Assembly: GCF_001975225.1 (NCBI RefSeq)
Contig: NZ_CP019445.1
Location: 3,720,001 to 3,784,000, forward strand
Direction: 5' to 3'
Source: Kosakonia cowanii JCM 10956 = DSM 18146
GTDB lineage: Bacteria; Pseudomonadota; Gammaproteobacteria; Enterobacterales; Enterobacteriaceae
DNA length: 64,000 bases
A model generated the notes under the pieces. That model was given only the letters and a program-made list of their open reading frames with translations, was not told the DNA's origin and ran no database searches. Below are positions 40,055 through 48,230 of this stretch, piece after piece. Both the position numbers and the translations under genes were made by a program. Numbering within the stretch: the first letter of the stretch is position 1; every line of letters begins with the position of its first letter.

Positions 40055-40169
40055 CTAATTTATTATGTCTGGAATTCCTGGGACACTCATGCCACCGAGA
40101 GCGTCATACTGAATCCTGCTCTGGATACTATACCTTACAGCCTGGTTAACACGGTGCGCATGTAAGCTC
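40055..40169 (-). pseudogene. Short Rhs/toxin tail remnant
   Basis: About 38 open codons on the minus strand contain a YD-like fragment (RIQYDALGG) and end GMSVPGIPDIIN before a TAG at 40055-40057, nine bases before the next gene's start at 40046. No start codon or longer frame supports a gene. I read it as the last piece of a toxin whose immunity gene follows. Confidence 0.45.
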
Positions 40170-40179
40170 TTCAAAGATA

Positions 40180-40650
40180 TTATAAATCTTCCAAAGACTT
40201 TTTAATTTCACAAACCAAAAAATCTGCAAAAGTCTTAGCCACGATTTTTTTACTGCCATCTCTCTTGAATGATAAGTCTGTTTCCACTACTGCTGCCTCG
40301 CCACCACTTTGAACAGATACGTCAATAGAAAATAGTGGGCCATAACCAGAGGATTTTATCAAAATCATATTGTTATCAATATCGCCAAGTTCCCTGGTCT
40401 TAAGGGTTGTATACCTGACATCAGGTGCAGATTGTGCGGCCAAGCCTAACTTTGAGATGCCATAAAATGACTCTCCATTAAATGAAAGCGTCCCATATTT
40501 CTCTAAAAAAAACTTATATGTGGGAGGGAATTTAACCTTAAGCTCTTTCTCATAAAGCTCAATTACATCCTCAGGGGCGGGACCACTTCCTCGCGCTTCC
40601 TCACCACTTGCACTAATTAAATCATCAAGTTCTTTATAAATATCAATCAC
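40180..40650 (-). CDS. SMI1/KNR4 (SUKH-1)-like candidate immunity protein
   Basis: The 156-residue protein has a textbook SUKH-1 core: PPTYKFFLEKYGTLSFNGESFYGIS at about residues 41-65, the W/F-G-L pattern of this superfamily, and the C-terminal FADFLVCEIKKSLED helix. The start is GTG at 40650, with GGAG eight bases upstream. The stop codon of the toxin tail (40660-40662) lies within that ribosome site. It is AT-rich. It is one of two SUKH genes in the island; they are not close copies of each other. Confidence 0.8.
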   Translation of the reverse strand: MIDIYKELDDLISASGEEARGSGPAPEDVIELYEKELKVKFPPTYKFFLEKYGTLSFNGESFYGISKLGLAAQSAPDVRYTTLKTRELGDIDNNMILIKSSGYGPLFSIDVSVQSGGEAAVVETDLSFKRDGSKKIVAKTFADFLVCEIKKSLEDL

Positions 40651-40659
40651 TTTAGTCTC

Positions 40660-40773
40660 CTAAAAGTCCAGTGCTCGTGCTTTCCAATATTTTTTCTTCC
40701 AGCGATTAAATGGCCGTCTATTCATAGAAGGCGGTGCACTACTATAGGTTTCTCTTTGCCGCAAAGTCAAAAG
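40660..40773 (-). pseudogene. Toxin C-terminal tail remnant upstream of a SUKH gene
   Basis: An open stretch of 37 codons on the minus strand starts after a TGA at 40774-40776 and ends at TAG 40660-40662. It encodes a very basic sequence with PPSMNRRPFNRWKKKYWKAR, the kind of end seen on nuclease-type polymorphic toxins. It has no start codon of its own. It is the remnant of the toxin partnered with the SUKH gene that follows ten bases later. Confidence 0.6.
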
Positions 40774-40850
40774 TCAAGAATTATTAACGCTTGAGAAATT
40801 ATCTCAGGACAAAAAGGGAAATTTAAAAAACGATAACTCTTGACGATTAT

Positions 40851-40926
40851 GTTGTCTTATGAGGTTTTGCTAAATCTCATACGCATCACAAAAACGATAA
40901 AATCCACGCATCTGCGTGGATTTTTT
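40851..40926 (+). repeat. Right direct repeat of the island, second copy of the ychF terminator region
   Basis: This copy matches 36209-36284 except at three positions (A for G, T for C and A for G in the first third). It contains the same hairpin AAATCCACGC-ATCT-GCGTGGATTT followed by a T-run. On the minus strand the hairpin is followed by TTTTATCGTTTTTG, so it can also stop hrpXY transcripts arriving from the right. Between it and the hrpY stop at 41021 there are 94 bp with no other feature. Confidence 0.9.
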
Positions 40927-41020
40927 TTATACCCTCTCTTCAATCTCACTGCAGCGCCGCTAAAAATGAGGTCGGGCACGTAGCAATATAATTGCCCCCG
41001 TCAGGCGGTGGTGAAAACCC

Positions 41021-41662
41021 TTATTGCACCAGGTTATGCCGCAGGGAATATTTGACGATATGGGCGTTATTGGTGAATTTCATCCGCTTCATCATGCGTG
41101 ATTTATAGGTGCTGACGGTTTTATTACTGATGGAGAGCGCATCGGCTATCGCATTAATCGACTCGCCGTGGGCCAGCATGATCATTATTTGCCGTTCGCG
41201 CATTGTCAGGCTCTCATGCGGCGCACGATTATTACTCTGGTAGTCGGAAAAGATAATTTCCTGCGCCAGATCGTGATCGATATAGCGTGATCCCTGCGCC
41301 ACGGTACGGATCGCTTTGAGTAAAATCTCCGGCGACTTGTCTTTAGTGATATAGCCCAGCGCGCCATTATTTAACACCCGCCGGGCAATTTGCGGTTCGT
41401 TAAACATACTCAATACCAGAATGCGCAGTTGGGGGTAGAGCGGTATCAGGCGGGTAATAAGATCTTCCCCGCTCATGCCCGGCATTGAAATATCCAGCAG
41501 CAGCAGATCGACGTCGTGCTGGCGCAAACGCTCCAGCACCTGGCCGCTATCCGGCGCTTCACACACCACCTCGATAGTGTCATCGAGTGCAAAAATTTGC
41601 TTCAGGCCCTCGCGCATGATGGCATGATCGTCGGCAATCATCAGACGTATGCGTTCACTCAT
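41021..41662 (-). CDS. hrpY: HrpY, response regulator of the hrp T3SS
   Basis: HrpY is the NarL/FixJ-type regulator that, with HrpX, helps activate hrpS and so the T3SS cascade in plant-associated Enterobacterales. It has a receiver domain with the phospho-acceptor D57 in LLLLDISMPGMSG and a LuxR-type helix-turn-helix at about residues 150-205 (SLTMRERQIMIMLAHGESINAIADALSIS). Its 213 residues agree with Erwinia and Pantoea HrpY. It overlaps hrpX by 4 nt. In those genera hrpS follows hrpY; here the island boundary follows instead. Confidence 0.93.
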   Translation of the reverse strand: MSERIRLMIADDHAIMREGLKQIFALDDTIEVVCEAPDSGQVLERLRQHDVDLLLLDISMPGMSGEDLITRLIPLYPQLRILVLSMFNEPQIARRVLNNGALGYITKDKSPEILLKAIRTVAQGSRYIDHDLAQEIIFSDYQSNNRAPHESLTMRERQIMIMLAHGESINAIADALSISNKTVSTYKSRMMKRMKFTNNAHIVKYSLRHNLVQ

Positions 41663-43134
41663 CGATCTATCCTCCTGGTTTTCGAACAGGATGGTGCTGA
41701 TTTAACGCTCACAGAGAGGGGGAACTTCAGTTTAACCCGTGTTCCTTTACCGGGTGTGCTATTGATGGTCGCCTCGCCGTTTAGCATGCGTCCACGCTCC
41801 TCGATCCCGTGCAGCCCGCAGGTTCCTTTCTTCACACGTTGCAGATGAAAGCCTTTGCCGTTATCGACCACTTCGATAAGCAGCGCGTCCGGCTGGAGTT
41901 TGACAAAGATATAGACATTGCTGGCGCTGGCATGGCGGGCGATATTGGTAAGGGACTCCTGAACCACGCGAAATGCCGCCGTCAGCTTCGCATCATCCAG
42001 CACCACGGTATGCTCGTCGGGCGCCAGCAAAATGCAGCGGATACAGTTGTTTTTTATAAACTGATCGCGCAACCACTCCAGTGCCGGAATCAACCCGAGA
42101 TTGAGCACGTTGGGCCGCAAACGGGTTGAGACATCCCGTACCACCTGAATGGTGCTGTCCAGACGCCCCATCAACTGCCCGATCTCCGCCTGCTGCTCGT
42201 CGGCAGACTGATCTTTACGCATCGCCAGCAGCGACAACCCGGTACGCAACGCGGTTAAATGCTGGCCCAACTCGTCATGAATATCACGCGCCAGCTGTTT
42301 TTTTTCCGCTTCCCGCGCCCGCTCCAGATTATGCGTCAGCTGCCGCAACTCCTCTTCGGTCTTACGGATAGCGGTAATATCTCGCCCCACCGCCAGCACG
42401 CTCATTATCTCGCCGCGCAGATCATATTCCGGGACGCAGCGCACATGGAGGATGCGTTTCTCGCCGTTACGCTTTACCACCAGTTCATCTTCGGCACTGT
42501 TTTCATCCACCATGGTGCGCGAAACCAGCTTAAACAGGCTCAGCCCGACGCCTCCGCGCGGCACGCTTTCGGTCAGCGGCACGCGGCTGATATCGTTTTC
42601 GCTCAGGTTAAACCAGTTACGAACCGCCAGGTTGGCGTAAACACAGCGGGTCTGCAAATCAAACCGTAAAATGAGGTCGGGAGAATTTTCCACCACCCGG
42701 TGCAGCTGTTTTTCCCGCAGCAGCTGCTGCTCTTTTTGCCGGCGAATTTCATGCATATCGCGAACAATACATAATATATGTAGCTCACCCTCCTGGTTAT
42801 ATCCGCTACAGCTCGCCTCGACGGGAAAAACATTATTACGCCCGGTATGCTGCGACGTAAATGTTATCCCTTCAGGACGGGTACTGAGTTTCCACCACAG
42901 GGCAAACACATCACTGTCGCGCAGTTCTTTATCAATAATATCAAAGCTGAGTTGCGAAAATGCCTCGCGGGAATATCCCGTCAACTGGCAGGCTTTTTCG
43001 TTGACATATTTGATACGCAGCTGGCTGTCTATCAAATAAATGGCATCATGGATTTTGTCTAAGGCAATGTTGGATAAGCCGCTGATATTAACCTCATGAT
43101 TATCAACCTGCCCAGTTACACCCTGTAAAAGCAT
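41659..43134 (-). CDS. hrpX: HrpX, PAS-domain sensor histidine kinase of the hrp T3SS
   Basis: HrpX is a soluble histidine kinase with two PAS domains (about residues 18-125 and 145-255) and no membrane helix, so it senses a cytoplasmic signal. The phosphorylated histidine is H286 in LARDIHDELGQHL (HisKA_3 type), followed by a HATPase domain with VVDNGKGFH. I choose the ATG at 43134, placed five bases after GGAGG, giving 491 residues. An ATG one codon upstream and another 20 residues upstream exist but are less well spaced. Its start lies 126 nt from the hrpL stop. Confidence 0.9.
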   Translation of the reverse strand: MLLQGVTGQVDNHEVNISGLSNIALDKIHDAIYLIDSQLRIKYVNEKACQLTGYSREAFSQLSFDIIDKELRDSDVFALWWKLSTRPEGITFTSQHTGRNNVFPVEASCSGYNQEGELHILCIVRDMHEIRRQKEQQLLREKQLHRVVENSPDLILRFDLQTRCVYANLAVRNWFNLSENDISRVPLTESVPRGGVGLSLFKLVSRTMVDENSAEDELVVKRNGEKRILHVRCVPEYDLRGEIMSVLAVGRDITAIRKTEEELRQLTHNLERAREAEKKQLARDIHDELGQHLTALRTGLSLLAMRKDQSADEQQAEIGQLMGRLDSTIQVVRDVSTRLRPNVLNLGLIPALEWLRDQFIKNNCIRCILLAPDEHTVVLDDAKLTAAFRVVQESLTNIARHASASNVYIFVKLQPDALLIEVVDNGKGFHLQRVKKGTCGLHGIEERGRMLNGEATINSTPGKGTRVKLKFPLSVSVKSAPSCSKTRRIDR

Positions 43135-43260
43135 CATTCCCTCCACGGATATATCATGCCGCAGAGAATAGCGTCCCGACGGCATGACAGTCATAACCCG
43201 CTAAATATTAATGAGCTAATAATCTTAGCAGTTAATTTGCCGTTTTCAGCAAACCAGGAT

Positions 43261-43806
43261 TCAGGCGTAAATTCTCCCTTTTAGCGTCTCCCGCGCCCGT
43301 GAAAGCCGCGAGCGCACGGTCCCGACCGGTATAGCTAACTGCTGCGCAATATCCTGATAGCTGCCCTCCTCCTCCACGAGTATTGAGAGCATAACCTTAA
43401 CGTCTTTCGATAATATTTCGATGGATGCCAGCGTATGGCTAAGGAGTTGCCTGTTTTCCGTTAAATCGCTGGGATCGTCATCCAGCAGCAGATCGGCGGT
43501 AATCTCATCATCCAGCCTGTCGAACAGATAGTGGCTCTGTTTCGATTTGTAGTAGTTGCGGATCAAGTTAACGGCAATACCAAACACCCAGGTCTCCGGG
43601 CGGGACGCGCCACGAAACTTATGCCGGTTACACAACACTTCCAGACAGGTCATTTGCAAGATGTCATCAGCATCCTCCTGGCTGGCGATACGTTTACGAA
43701 TGAAGTTTAAGAGCTTCTTATTATGCGTAACGAAGATCTCATCCCAGTTCACGTTCATCGCGAACGGTGACTCTACGACAGTGGACACGAGCGTTGAATT
43801 AATCAT
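43261..43806 (-). CDS. hrpL: HrpL, ECF sigma factor for hrp genes
   Basis: HrpL directs RNA polymerase to hrp boxes (GGAACC-N15/16-CCACNNA), switching on the T3SS and effectors. The 181-residue protein has ECF region 2 (about 25-90, EDADDILQMTCLEVL and RGASRPETWVFGIAVNLIRN) and region 4 (about 125-178, with the helix-turn-helix YQDIAQQLAIPVGTVRSRLSRARE). It lacks anti-sigma or signal features. The gene has a sigma-54 promoter (see 43851) and diverges from the hrpJ operon that it presumably activates. Confidence 0.94.
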   Translation of the reverse strand: MINSTLVSTVVESPFAMNVNWDEIFVTHNKKLLNFIRKRIASQEDADDILQMTCLEVLCNRHKFRGASRPETWVFGIAVNLIRNYYKSKQSHYLFDRLDDEITADLLLDDDPSDLTENRQLLSHTLASIEILSKDVKVMLSILVEEEGSYQDIAQQLAIPVGTVRSRLSRARETLKGRIYA

Positions 43807-43850
43807 TTTCTTGTCTCTCTGATAGGTAGCAAATGAGTGCGCTGCTACTT

Positions 43851-43866
43851 AGCAAGAGATATGCCA
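43851..43866 (-). promoter_or_regulatory. Sigma-54 promoter of hrpL
   Basis: On the minus strand TGGCATATCTCTTGCT has GG and GC spaced by exactly 10 bases, the -24/-12 signature of RpoN promoters (TGGCAC-N5-TTGCW). Transcription would start near 43840, about 34 nt before the hrpL ATG. In Erwinia and Pseudomonas syringae, hrpL is activated by the RpoN enhancer-binding protein HrpS, not found in this window. Confidence 0.92.
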
Positions 43867-43962
43867 CCTGCCGATCGCAAATTAACCCTCTGTTTATAAA
43901 AGCAATTCATTGTGAATACAGAGTTTTCCGAGCCAGTTTTTACCTCGCCCGACCGCTGCGTT

Positions 43963-43978
43963 ATGCAAAAAATTGCAT
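43963..43978. promoter_or_regulatory. Palindrome upstream of the hrpL promoter, candidate enhancer site
   Basis: ATGCAA-AAAA-TTGCAT is a perfect 6-bp inverted repeat centred about 110 bp upstream of the -24 element, a usual distance for binding of an RpoN enhancer protein. It is a candidate HrpS site. The link is by position only. Confidence 0.45.
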
Positions 43979-44024
43979 TGGTTACCCGATGAAATTATTC
44001 ACATTTTTTTTTGCTCTTTTTCAG

Positions 44025-44052
44025 GGAACCGACAGGCGCGCTTTGACACAGA
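44025..44052 (+). promoter_or_regulatory. hrp box (HrpL-dependent promoter) of the hrpJ operon
   Basis: GGAACC (44025-44030), 15 bases, and ACACAGA (44046-44052) match the HrpL consensus GGAACC-N15/16-CCACNNA with a single mismatch in the -10 block. It ends 32 bp before the hrpJ ATG and is on the correct strand, so hrpJ to hrcU is predicted to be HrpL-controlled. Confidence 0.9.
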
Positions 44053-44084
44053 AAGAGGGTAATGACCACTGAGGATGGCTGGCG

Positions 44085-45227
44085 ATGTTCAAGATACAAC
44101 ATGCGATACCGGCGCTGGCGCACTCGCTAAAAGCCCTGCATAAAAACACGCCACAAGCGGCAGGCAAAACCAACGTGCCGGATAATGTCCGCGTGCGGGC
44201 AGAGGCTTTAAATGACGCGATGGAAGAGATTGGCGCGGCGTTCAGTGAAAAGATGGAGCGCAAGCAAAAGGCGCAGGAGCGCCGTAATGCGTTACGCAAC
44301 CAGCTACGCAGCAAGCATGGGATCGGCAAAGTCGCTGAGCTGAACGAGCTGTTTTCCCTGCTCGACGGCGGCGATGAACAACAAGCCCTTGAGCAGATGG
44401 AGTGGCTGCGTAACGCCCTGCGCCAGAACCCGCCGCCGGAGAGCGACACGCTGCTGGAAAAGACCGGCGGCGATCCGGCACGCACCGCCCTGCTGCTGCG
44501 TATGCTTGGCAACCAGGCACACGATGAAGGCGACGGGGAACTGGCCACGCTGGCCGGAGCGCAGCTGGATAAGCTAGAGCAGACCCACGGCCAGACCATC
44601 CGCGCAGGTAACAACACGGCCCCCGCCATCGCCGGGTATACCAGCGACCCGCAGCGTAAACAGTCCCTGCGCAACCTCTATTACGACGGCATCGTCCACC
44701 AGCAATCCGCCATCATGATGCTGGATATGGTGCTGGAGGCGATCGGCTCACGCAATCTGATACCGACGCTGCGTACCTTGCAGCGCGCGCTGGCGGATGA
44801 TATGGCCGCGCTTGCCCCTTCGATTAGCGCTCTTACCCTCGGGCGTATTCACCACGGGCTGCGCGATGCCGCCCGGATAAGCCAGACGCTGAGCGACAGC
44901 ACTACATTTTTGCAGCGTATGCGCAGCAAACTGTCCAATGTTGACATGAACAGCCTGACGCTGGCGCGCCGGATGTTACAGATCAGCCACAACGGCGCCT
45001 ACCAGAGTGATTTCACCGGCCTTGCGCAGGAGATTGTCGGCGAGAGCAAACACCATGAGCCGCTGTTTTACAGCTCGCTTTTTCCGCTGCTGCGCGGCGT
45101 GCCTCGCTCGCTGTGGCCGGACCTGGAAAAACGAAGTAACGCGTTGAAATTGCTGCGCGGCATGATTACGAACGTCACCAAAGCGGAGCAGCAACAGCAG
45201 CGCCGCAACCGGAACGCCGCGTCGTGA
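44085..45227 (+). CDS. hrpJ: HrpJ, T3SS gatekeeper protein (SctW family)
   Basis: HrpJ belongs to the YopN/InvE/SctW family, which sits at the export gate and sets the order of translocator and effector secretion. The 380-residue protein is helical, with a lysine/arginine-rich central coiled coil (about 55-85), a helical repeat region typical of the family, and a basic C-terminus. The N-terminus lacks a clear cleavable signal, fitting type III recognition. ATG 44085 has GAGG ten bases upstream. It opens the operon and is followed by hrcV after 10 nt. Confidence 0.88.
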   Translation: MFKIQHAIPALAHSLKALHKNTPQAAGKTNVPDNVRVRAEALNDAMEEIGAAFSEKMERKQKAQERRNALRNQLRSKHGIGKVAELNELFSLLDGGDEQQALEQMEWLRNALRQNPPPESDTLLEKTGGDPARTALLLRMLGNQAHDEGDGELATLAGAQLDKLEQTHGQTIRAGNNTAPAIAGYTSDPQRKQSLRNLYYDGIVHQQSAIMMLDMVLEAIGSRNLIPTLRTLQRALADDMAALAPSISALTLGRIHHGLRDAARISQTLSDSTTFLQRMRSKLSNVDMNSLTLARRMLQISHNGAYQSDFTGLAQEIVGESKHHEPLFYSSLFPLLRGVPRSLWPDLEKRSNALKLLRGMITNVTKAEQQQQRRNRNAAS

Positions 45228-45237
45228 GGCAACCAAG

Positions 45238-47361
45238 ATGAATACCCTGTTTCAGATATTAAATCGAATCGCCATCAGCGCCATGCAGCGCTCCGAAGTG
45301 GTCGGCGCGGCTTTTGCCATGGCGCTGGTGTTTATGTTGATCATTCCCTTACCGCTGCCATTAATTGATGCGCTGATTGCGGTGAATATCTGCCTCTCCT
45401 CCCTGCTGGTGGTGCTGGCGATGTATCTGCCGAAGCCGCTGGCGTTCTCCACCTTTCCTGCCGTGCTGCTGCTGACCACTATGTTTCGCCTGGCGCTCTC
45501 CATCTCTACCACCCGGCAGATCTTAATTCAGCAGGACGCGGGCCATGTGGTGGCGGCCTTCGGTAACTTCGTGGTGGGCGGCAACCTTGCGGTCGGGATG
45601 GTGATGTTCCTGATCCTCACCGTGGTGAACTTCCTGGTGATTACCAAGGGTTCCGAAAGGGTGGCCGAAGTGGCGGCGCGTTTTACCCTTGATGCGATGC
45701 CCGGTAAACAGATGTCCATCGACAGCGATCTGCGCGCCGGATTGATTGATGTGGTACAGGCCAAAAACCGCCGTAATGAACTGGCAAAAGAGAGCCAGTT
45801 ATTCGGGGCGATGGATGGCGCAATGAAGTTTGTCAAAGGCGACGCCATCGCCGGACTGGTGATTGTGGTGATCAACCTGATTGGCGGCATCAGTATTGGG
45901 GTGCTGCAACTGGGTATGCCTGCCGGTGAAGCGATGCACATCTACTCGATTTTGACCATCGGTGATGGGCTGATCGCGCAGATCCCGGCGCTGCTTATCT
46001 CGCTGACCGCCGGGATGCTGATTACCCGCGTCTCGTCCGACAATGAACAGACGGCGGATAATAATATCGGCCGCGAGATTGCCGAGCAGTTAACCAGCCA
46101 ACCGAAAGCCTGGTTGCTCTCCTCAATGGGCATGGTGGGCTTTGCCCTGCTGCCCGGTATGCCAACGGCGATTTTTCTGCTGCTGGCGGCGCTGACGATG
46201 ATTAGCGGCGGCTTCCAGATCTGGCGCATCAGAAAGACCCTGAGCCTGGCGCAGCCACAAATGGAGAATGAGCTCATTCCGCCGGAGCTAAACGGCAAGG
46301 AAGATTTGCGTCAGTTCAACCCAACGCGACCCTATCTGATCAACTTCCCCTCCGCATGGCGCGGCCATCCCGAGATGCTGGAGCTGGTGCAGGATATTCG
46401 CCGCCTGCGTAACCGTATCGTTTACCACTTCGGCTTTACCCTGCCCGCCTTCGATATCGAGTTTCTCGACCAGCAAACGGAAGATGAGTTTCGCTTCTCG
46501 GTTTATGAAATCCCGAAGGTGATCGGCACATTTACTGTGACGCACCGGGCGGTGAAACGCCGCTGGCTGGATGAGATCGCGCCAGCCGACCGGGAGGGCG
46601 TGATCGAGGGGGATGAGCGGCGTCAGGAGGGCGATTTTATCTGGCTGGCGGCGGAGCATCCGCTGCTGCAAAACGAAGAGGTTGAGCGCTGGACGGCGCG
46701 CGAAATGCTGGTCAAGCGCATGGAGAACGCGATCCACGCCAGCAGCCCGCACTTTATCGGGCTACAGGAGACCCGCGCGCTGGTGAGCTGGCTGGAAGCG
46801 GAGCAGCCGGAGCTGTCGCAGGAGTTACAGCGCGTGATGCCTATCTCGCGTTTCTCCAGCGTCCTGCAAAAACTGGTTTCCGAACGTATTCCGCTGCGCT
46901 CGGTTCGCGCCATTGCCGAAGCGCTGATCGAACATGGGCAGCATGAGCGCGACGTCTGGCTGCTGACCGACCAGGTGCGCATCTCGCTAAAAAACCATCT
47001 CTGTTACCAGTATGCCCGCCCGGATGGCCTGCATGTCTGGCTGCTGACGCCGGAGCTGGAAGAGCAGTTGCGCGACTCGCTGCGTCAGACGCAAAACGAC
47101 CTCTTCTTCGCGCTCACCCATGAGCAGATCACCGCCATTCTCTCGGTCATCGCCAACGCCTTCCCGGTCGACACGCCGGAAAGCGCCGTGCTGCTGGTGG
47201 CACAGGATCTGCGCAGCCCGATGCGCGGGCTTATCCAGGAAGAGTTTCACTATGTGCCGGTGCTCTCGTTTGCAGAGCTACAACCTAATCTCGCAGTAAA
47301 TGTGCTGGGACGTATAGAGCTTGATCCGGCCGCTTACTCGCTTACCACGTGGGAGAGTTGA
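45238..47361 (+). CDS. hrcV: HrcV, T3SS export gate protein (SctV)
   Basis: HrcV is the large inner-membrane export gate subunit, a nonamer whose cytoplasmic ring docks substrate-chaperone complexes. Residues 1-330 contain about eight membrane helices and the FHIPEP signature region (MFRLALSISTTRQIL, with DAMPGKQMSIDSDLRAG in the cytoplasmic loop). Residues 360-707 are the soluble ring domain. The 707-residue length fits Erwinia HrcV. Its stop precedes the hrpQ ATG by two bases. Confidence 0.96.
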   Translation: MNTLFQILNRIAISAMQRSEVVGAAFAMALVFMLIIPLPLPLIDALIAVNICLSSLLVVLAMYLPKPLAFSTFPAVLLLTTMFRLALSISTTRQILIQQDAGHVVAAFGNFVVGGNLAVGMVMFLILTVVNFLVITKGSERVAEVAARFTLDAMPGKQMSIDSDLRAGLIDVVQAKNRRNELAKESQLFGAMDGAMKFVKGDAIAGLVIVVINLIGGISIGVLQLGMPAGEAMHIYSILTIGDGLIAQIPALLISLTAGMLITRVSSDNEQTADNNIGREIAEQLTSQPKAWLLSSMGMVGFALLPGMPTAIFLLLAALTMISGGFQIWRIRKTLSLAQPQMENELIPPELNGKEDLRQFNPTRPYLINFPSAWRGHPEMLELVQDIRRLRNRIVYHFGFTLPAFDIEFLDQQTEDEFRFSVYEIPKVIGTFTVTHRAVKRRWLDEIAPADREGVIEGDERRQEGDFIWLAAEHPLLQNEEVERWTAREMLVKRMENAIHASSPHFIGLQETRALVSWLEAEQPELSQELQRVMPISRFSSVLQKLVSERIPLRSVRAIAEALIEHGQHERDVWLLTDQVRISLKNHLCYQYARPDGLHVWLLTPELEEQLRDSLRQTQNDLFFALTHEQITAILSVIANAFPVDTPESAVLLVAQDLRSPMRGLIQEEFHYVPVLSFAELQPNLAVNVLGRIELDPAAYSLTTWES

Positions 47362-47363
47362 TC

Positions 47364-48230
47364 ATGTTCGAACTGCGCGTGCTGTCTGGCCTGCATTTGG
47401 GCGCCGCGTTACCCCTCTTCGGCGATAAATGGCTGATTGGCCAGGCCGATGAGGCCGATCTGATGCTTAGCGATGCGCGCGTTGCCCCCCGCGCCTGCGA
47501 GCTGCGCCGGGAAGAGACCCAGTGGCTGGCACAGCCGGAGAGCGGCGACGCTTTTAGCATCAATATTGAAGCGCCTTTTCAGGTCGCTGACGTCTGGCTG
47601 TGCGTGGCGCGTATCGACACGCCGTGGGCCGCCTGCCTGCCCCCTGCCACACCGCCTGCGCCAGAAGGATCCACGGCAGCACCGCCACAGGCAGCGCCCC
47701 CCGTCGCCGCCAGTAAAGGGTTTTTCACCCGCGGCATCCGCACGCTGGCATGGAGCCTGATGTTGCTGCTCACCCTGACGGTAACCAGTTGGGTTTTGCA
47801 GCCCACCGTTGCCCAGACCCAGGTTGCCTCCTCTACACCGCAGAGCACGCCTGCAGAGTTGCAGGCACCGTTACAGAAAATGTTGCGCGAACGCGATCTG
47901 GCAAAGGTGGTGAAGCTGGATATGCACAACCAGCGGCTGCGTCTGACGGGCCGACTCAGTAAGTCGCAGATGCAGATCTTTAACCGAATGCTGGAGCGCT
48001 TTAACGCCACCTACACCAGCGCTACCCCGCTGGATAACCAGGTCAAACTGCTGAAGGTCAGCCTGCCCTTCCGGATTGTGCAAATCACCACCGGTAGCCG
48101 CGCCAATATCGTCACCGACGACGGGCAGCGCCTGTTTGTCGGCGATGAAGTGGACCACCTGCGGCTGGTATCGATCACCAGCGATCAGATTGAGTTTAAC
48201 GGTCGCGATAACATCAAGGTGAGCTGGTAA
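47364..48230 (+). CDS. hrpQ: HrpQ, T3SS inner membrane ring protein (SctD)
   Basis: HrpQ is the SctD-type ring component linking the basal body to the cytoplasmic sorting platform. An FHA-like domain occupies about residues 1-85 (VLSGLHLGAALPLFGDKWLIGQ), then a Pro/Ala-rich linker (PATPPAPEGS) and a single membrane helix (about 127-149). A periplasmic domain follows to residue 288. ATG 47364 is preferred over a GTG at 47349 because the first residues then match the FHA start. It overlaps hrcN by one base. Confidence 0.9.
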   Translation: MFELRVLSGLHLGAALPLFGDKWLIGQADEADLMLSDARVAPRACELRREETQWLAQPESGDAFSINIEAPFQVADVWLCVARIDTPWAACLPPATPPAPEGSTAAPPQAAPPVAASKGFFTRGIRTLAWSLMLLLTLTVTSWVLQPTVAQTQVASSTPQSTPAELQAPLQKMLRERDLAKVVKLDMHNQRLRLTGRLSKSQMQIFNRMLERFNATYTSATPLDNQVKLLKVSLPFRIVQITTGSRANIVTDDGQRLFVGDEVDHLRLVSITSDQIEFNGRDNIKVSW

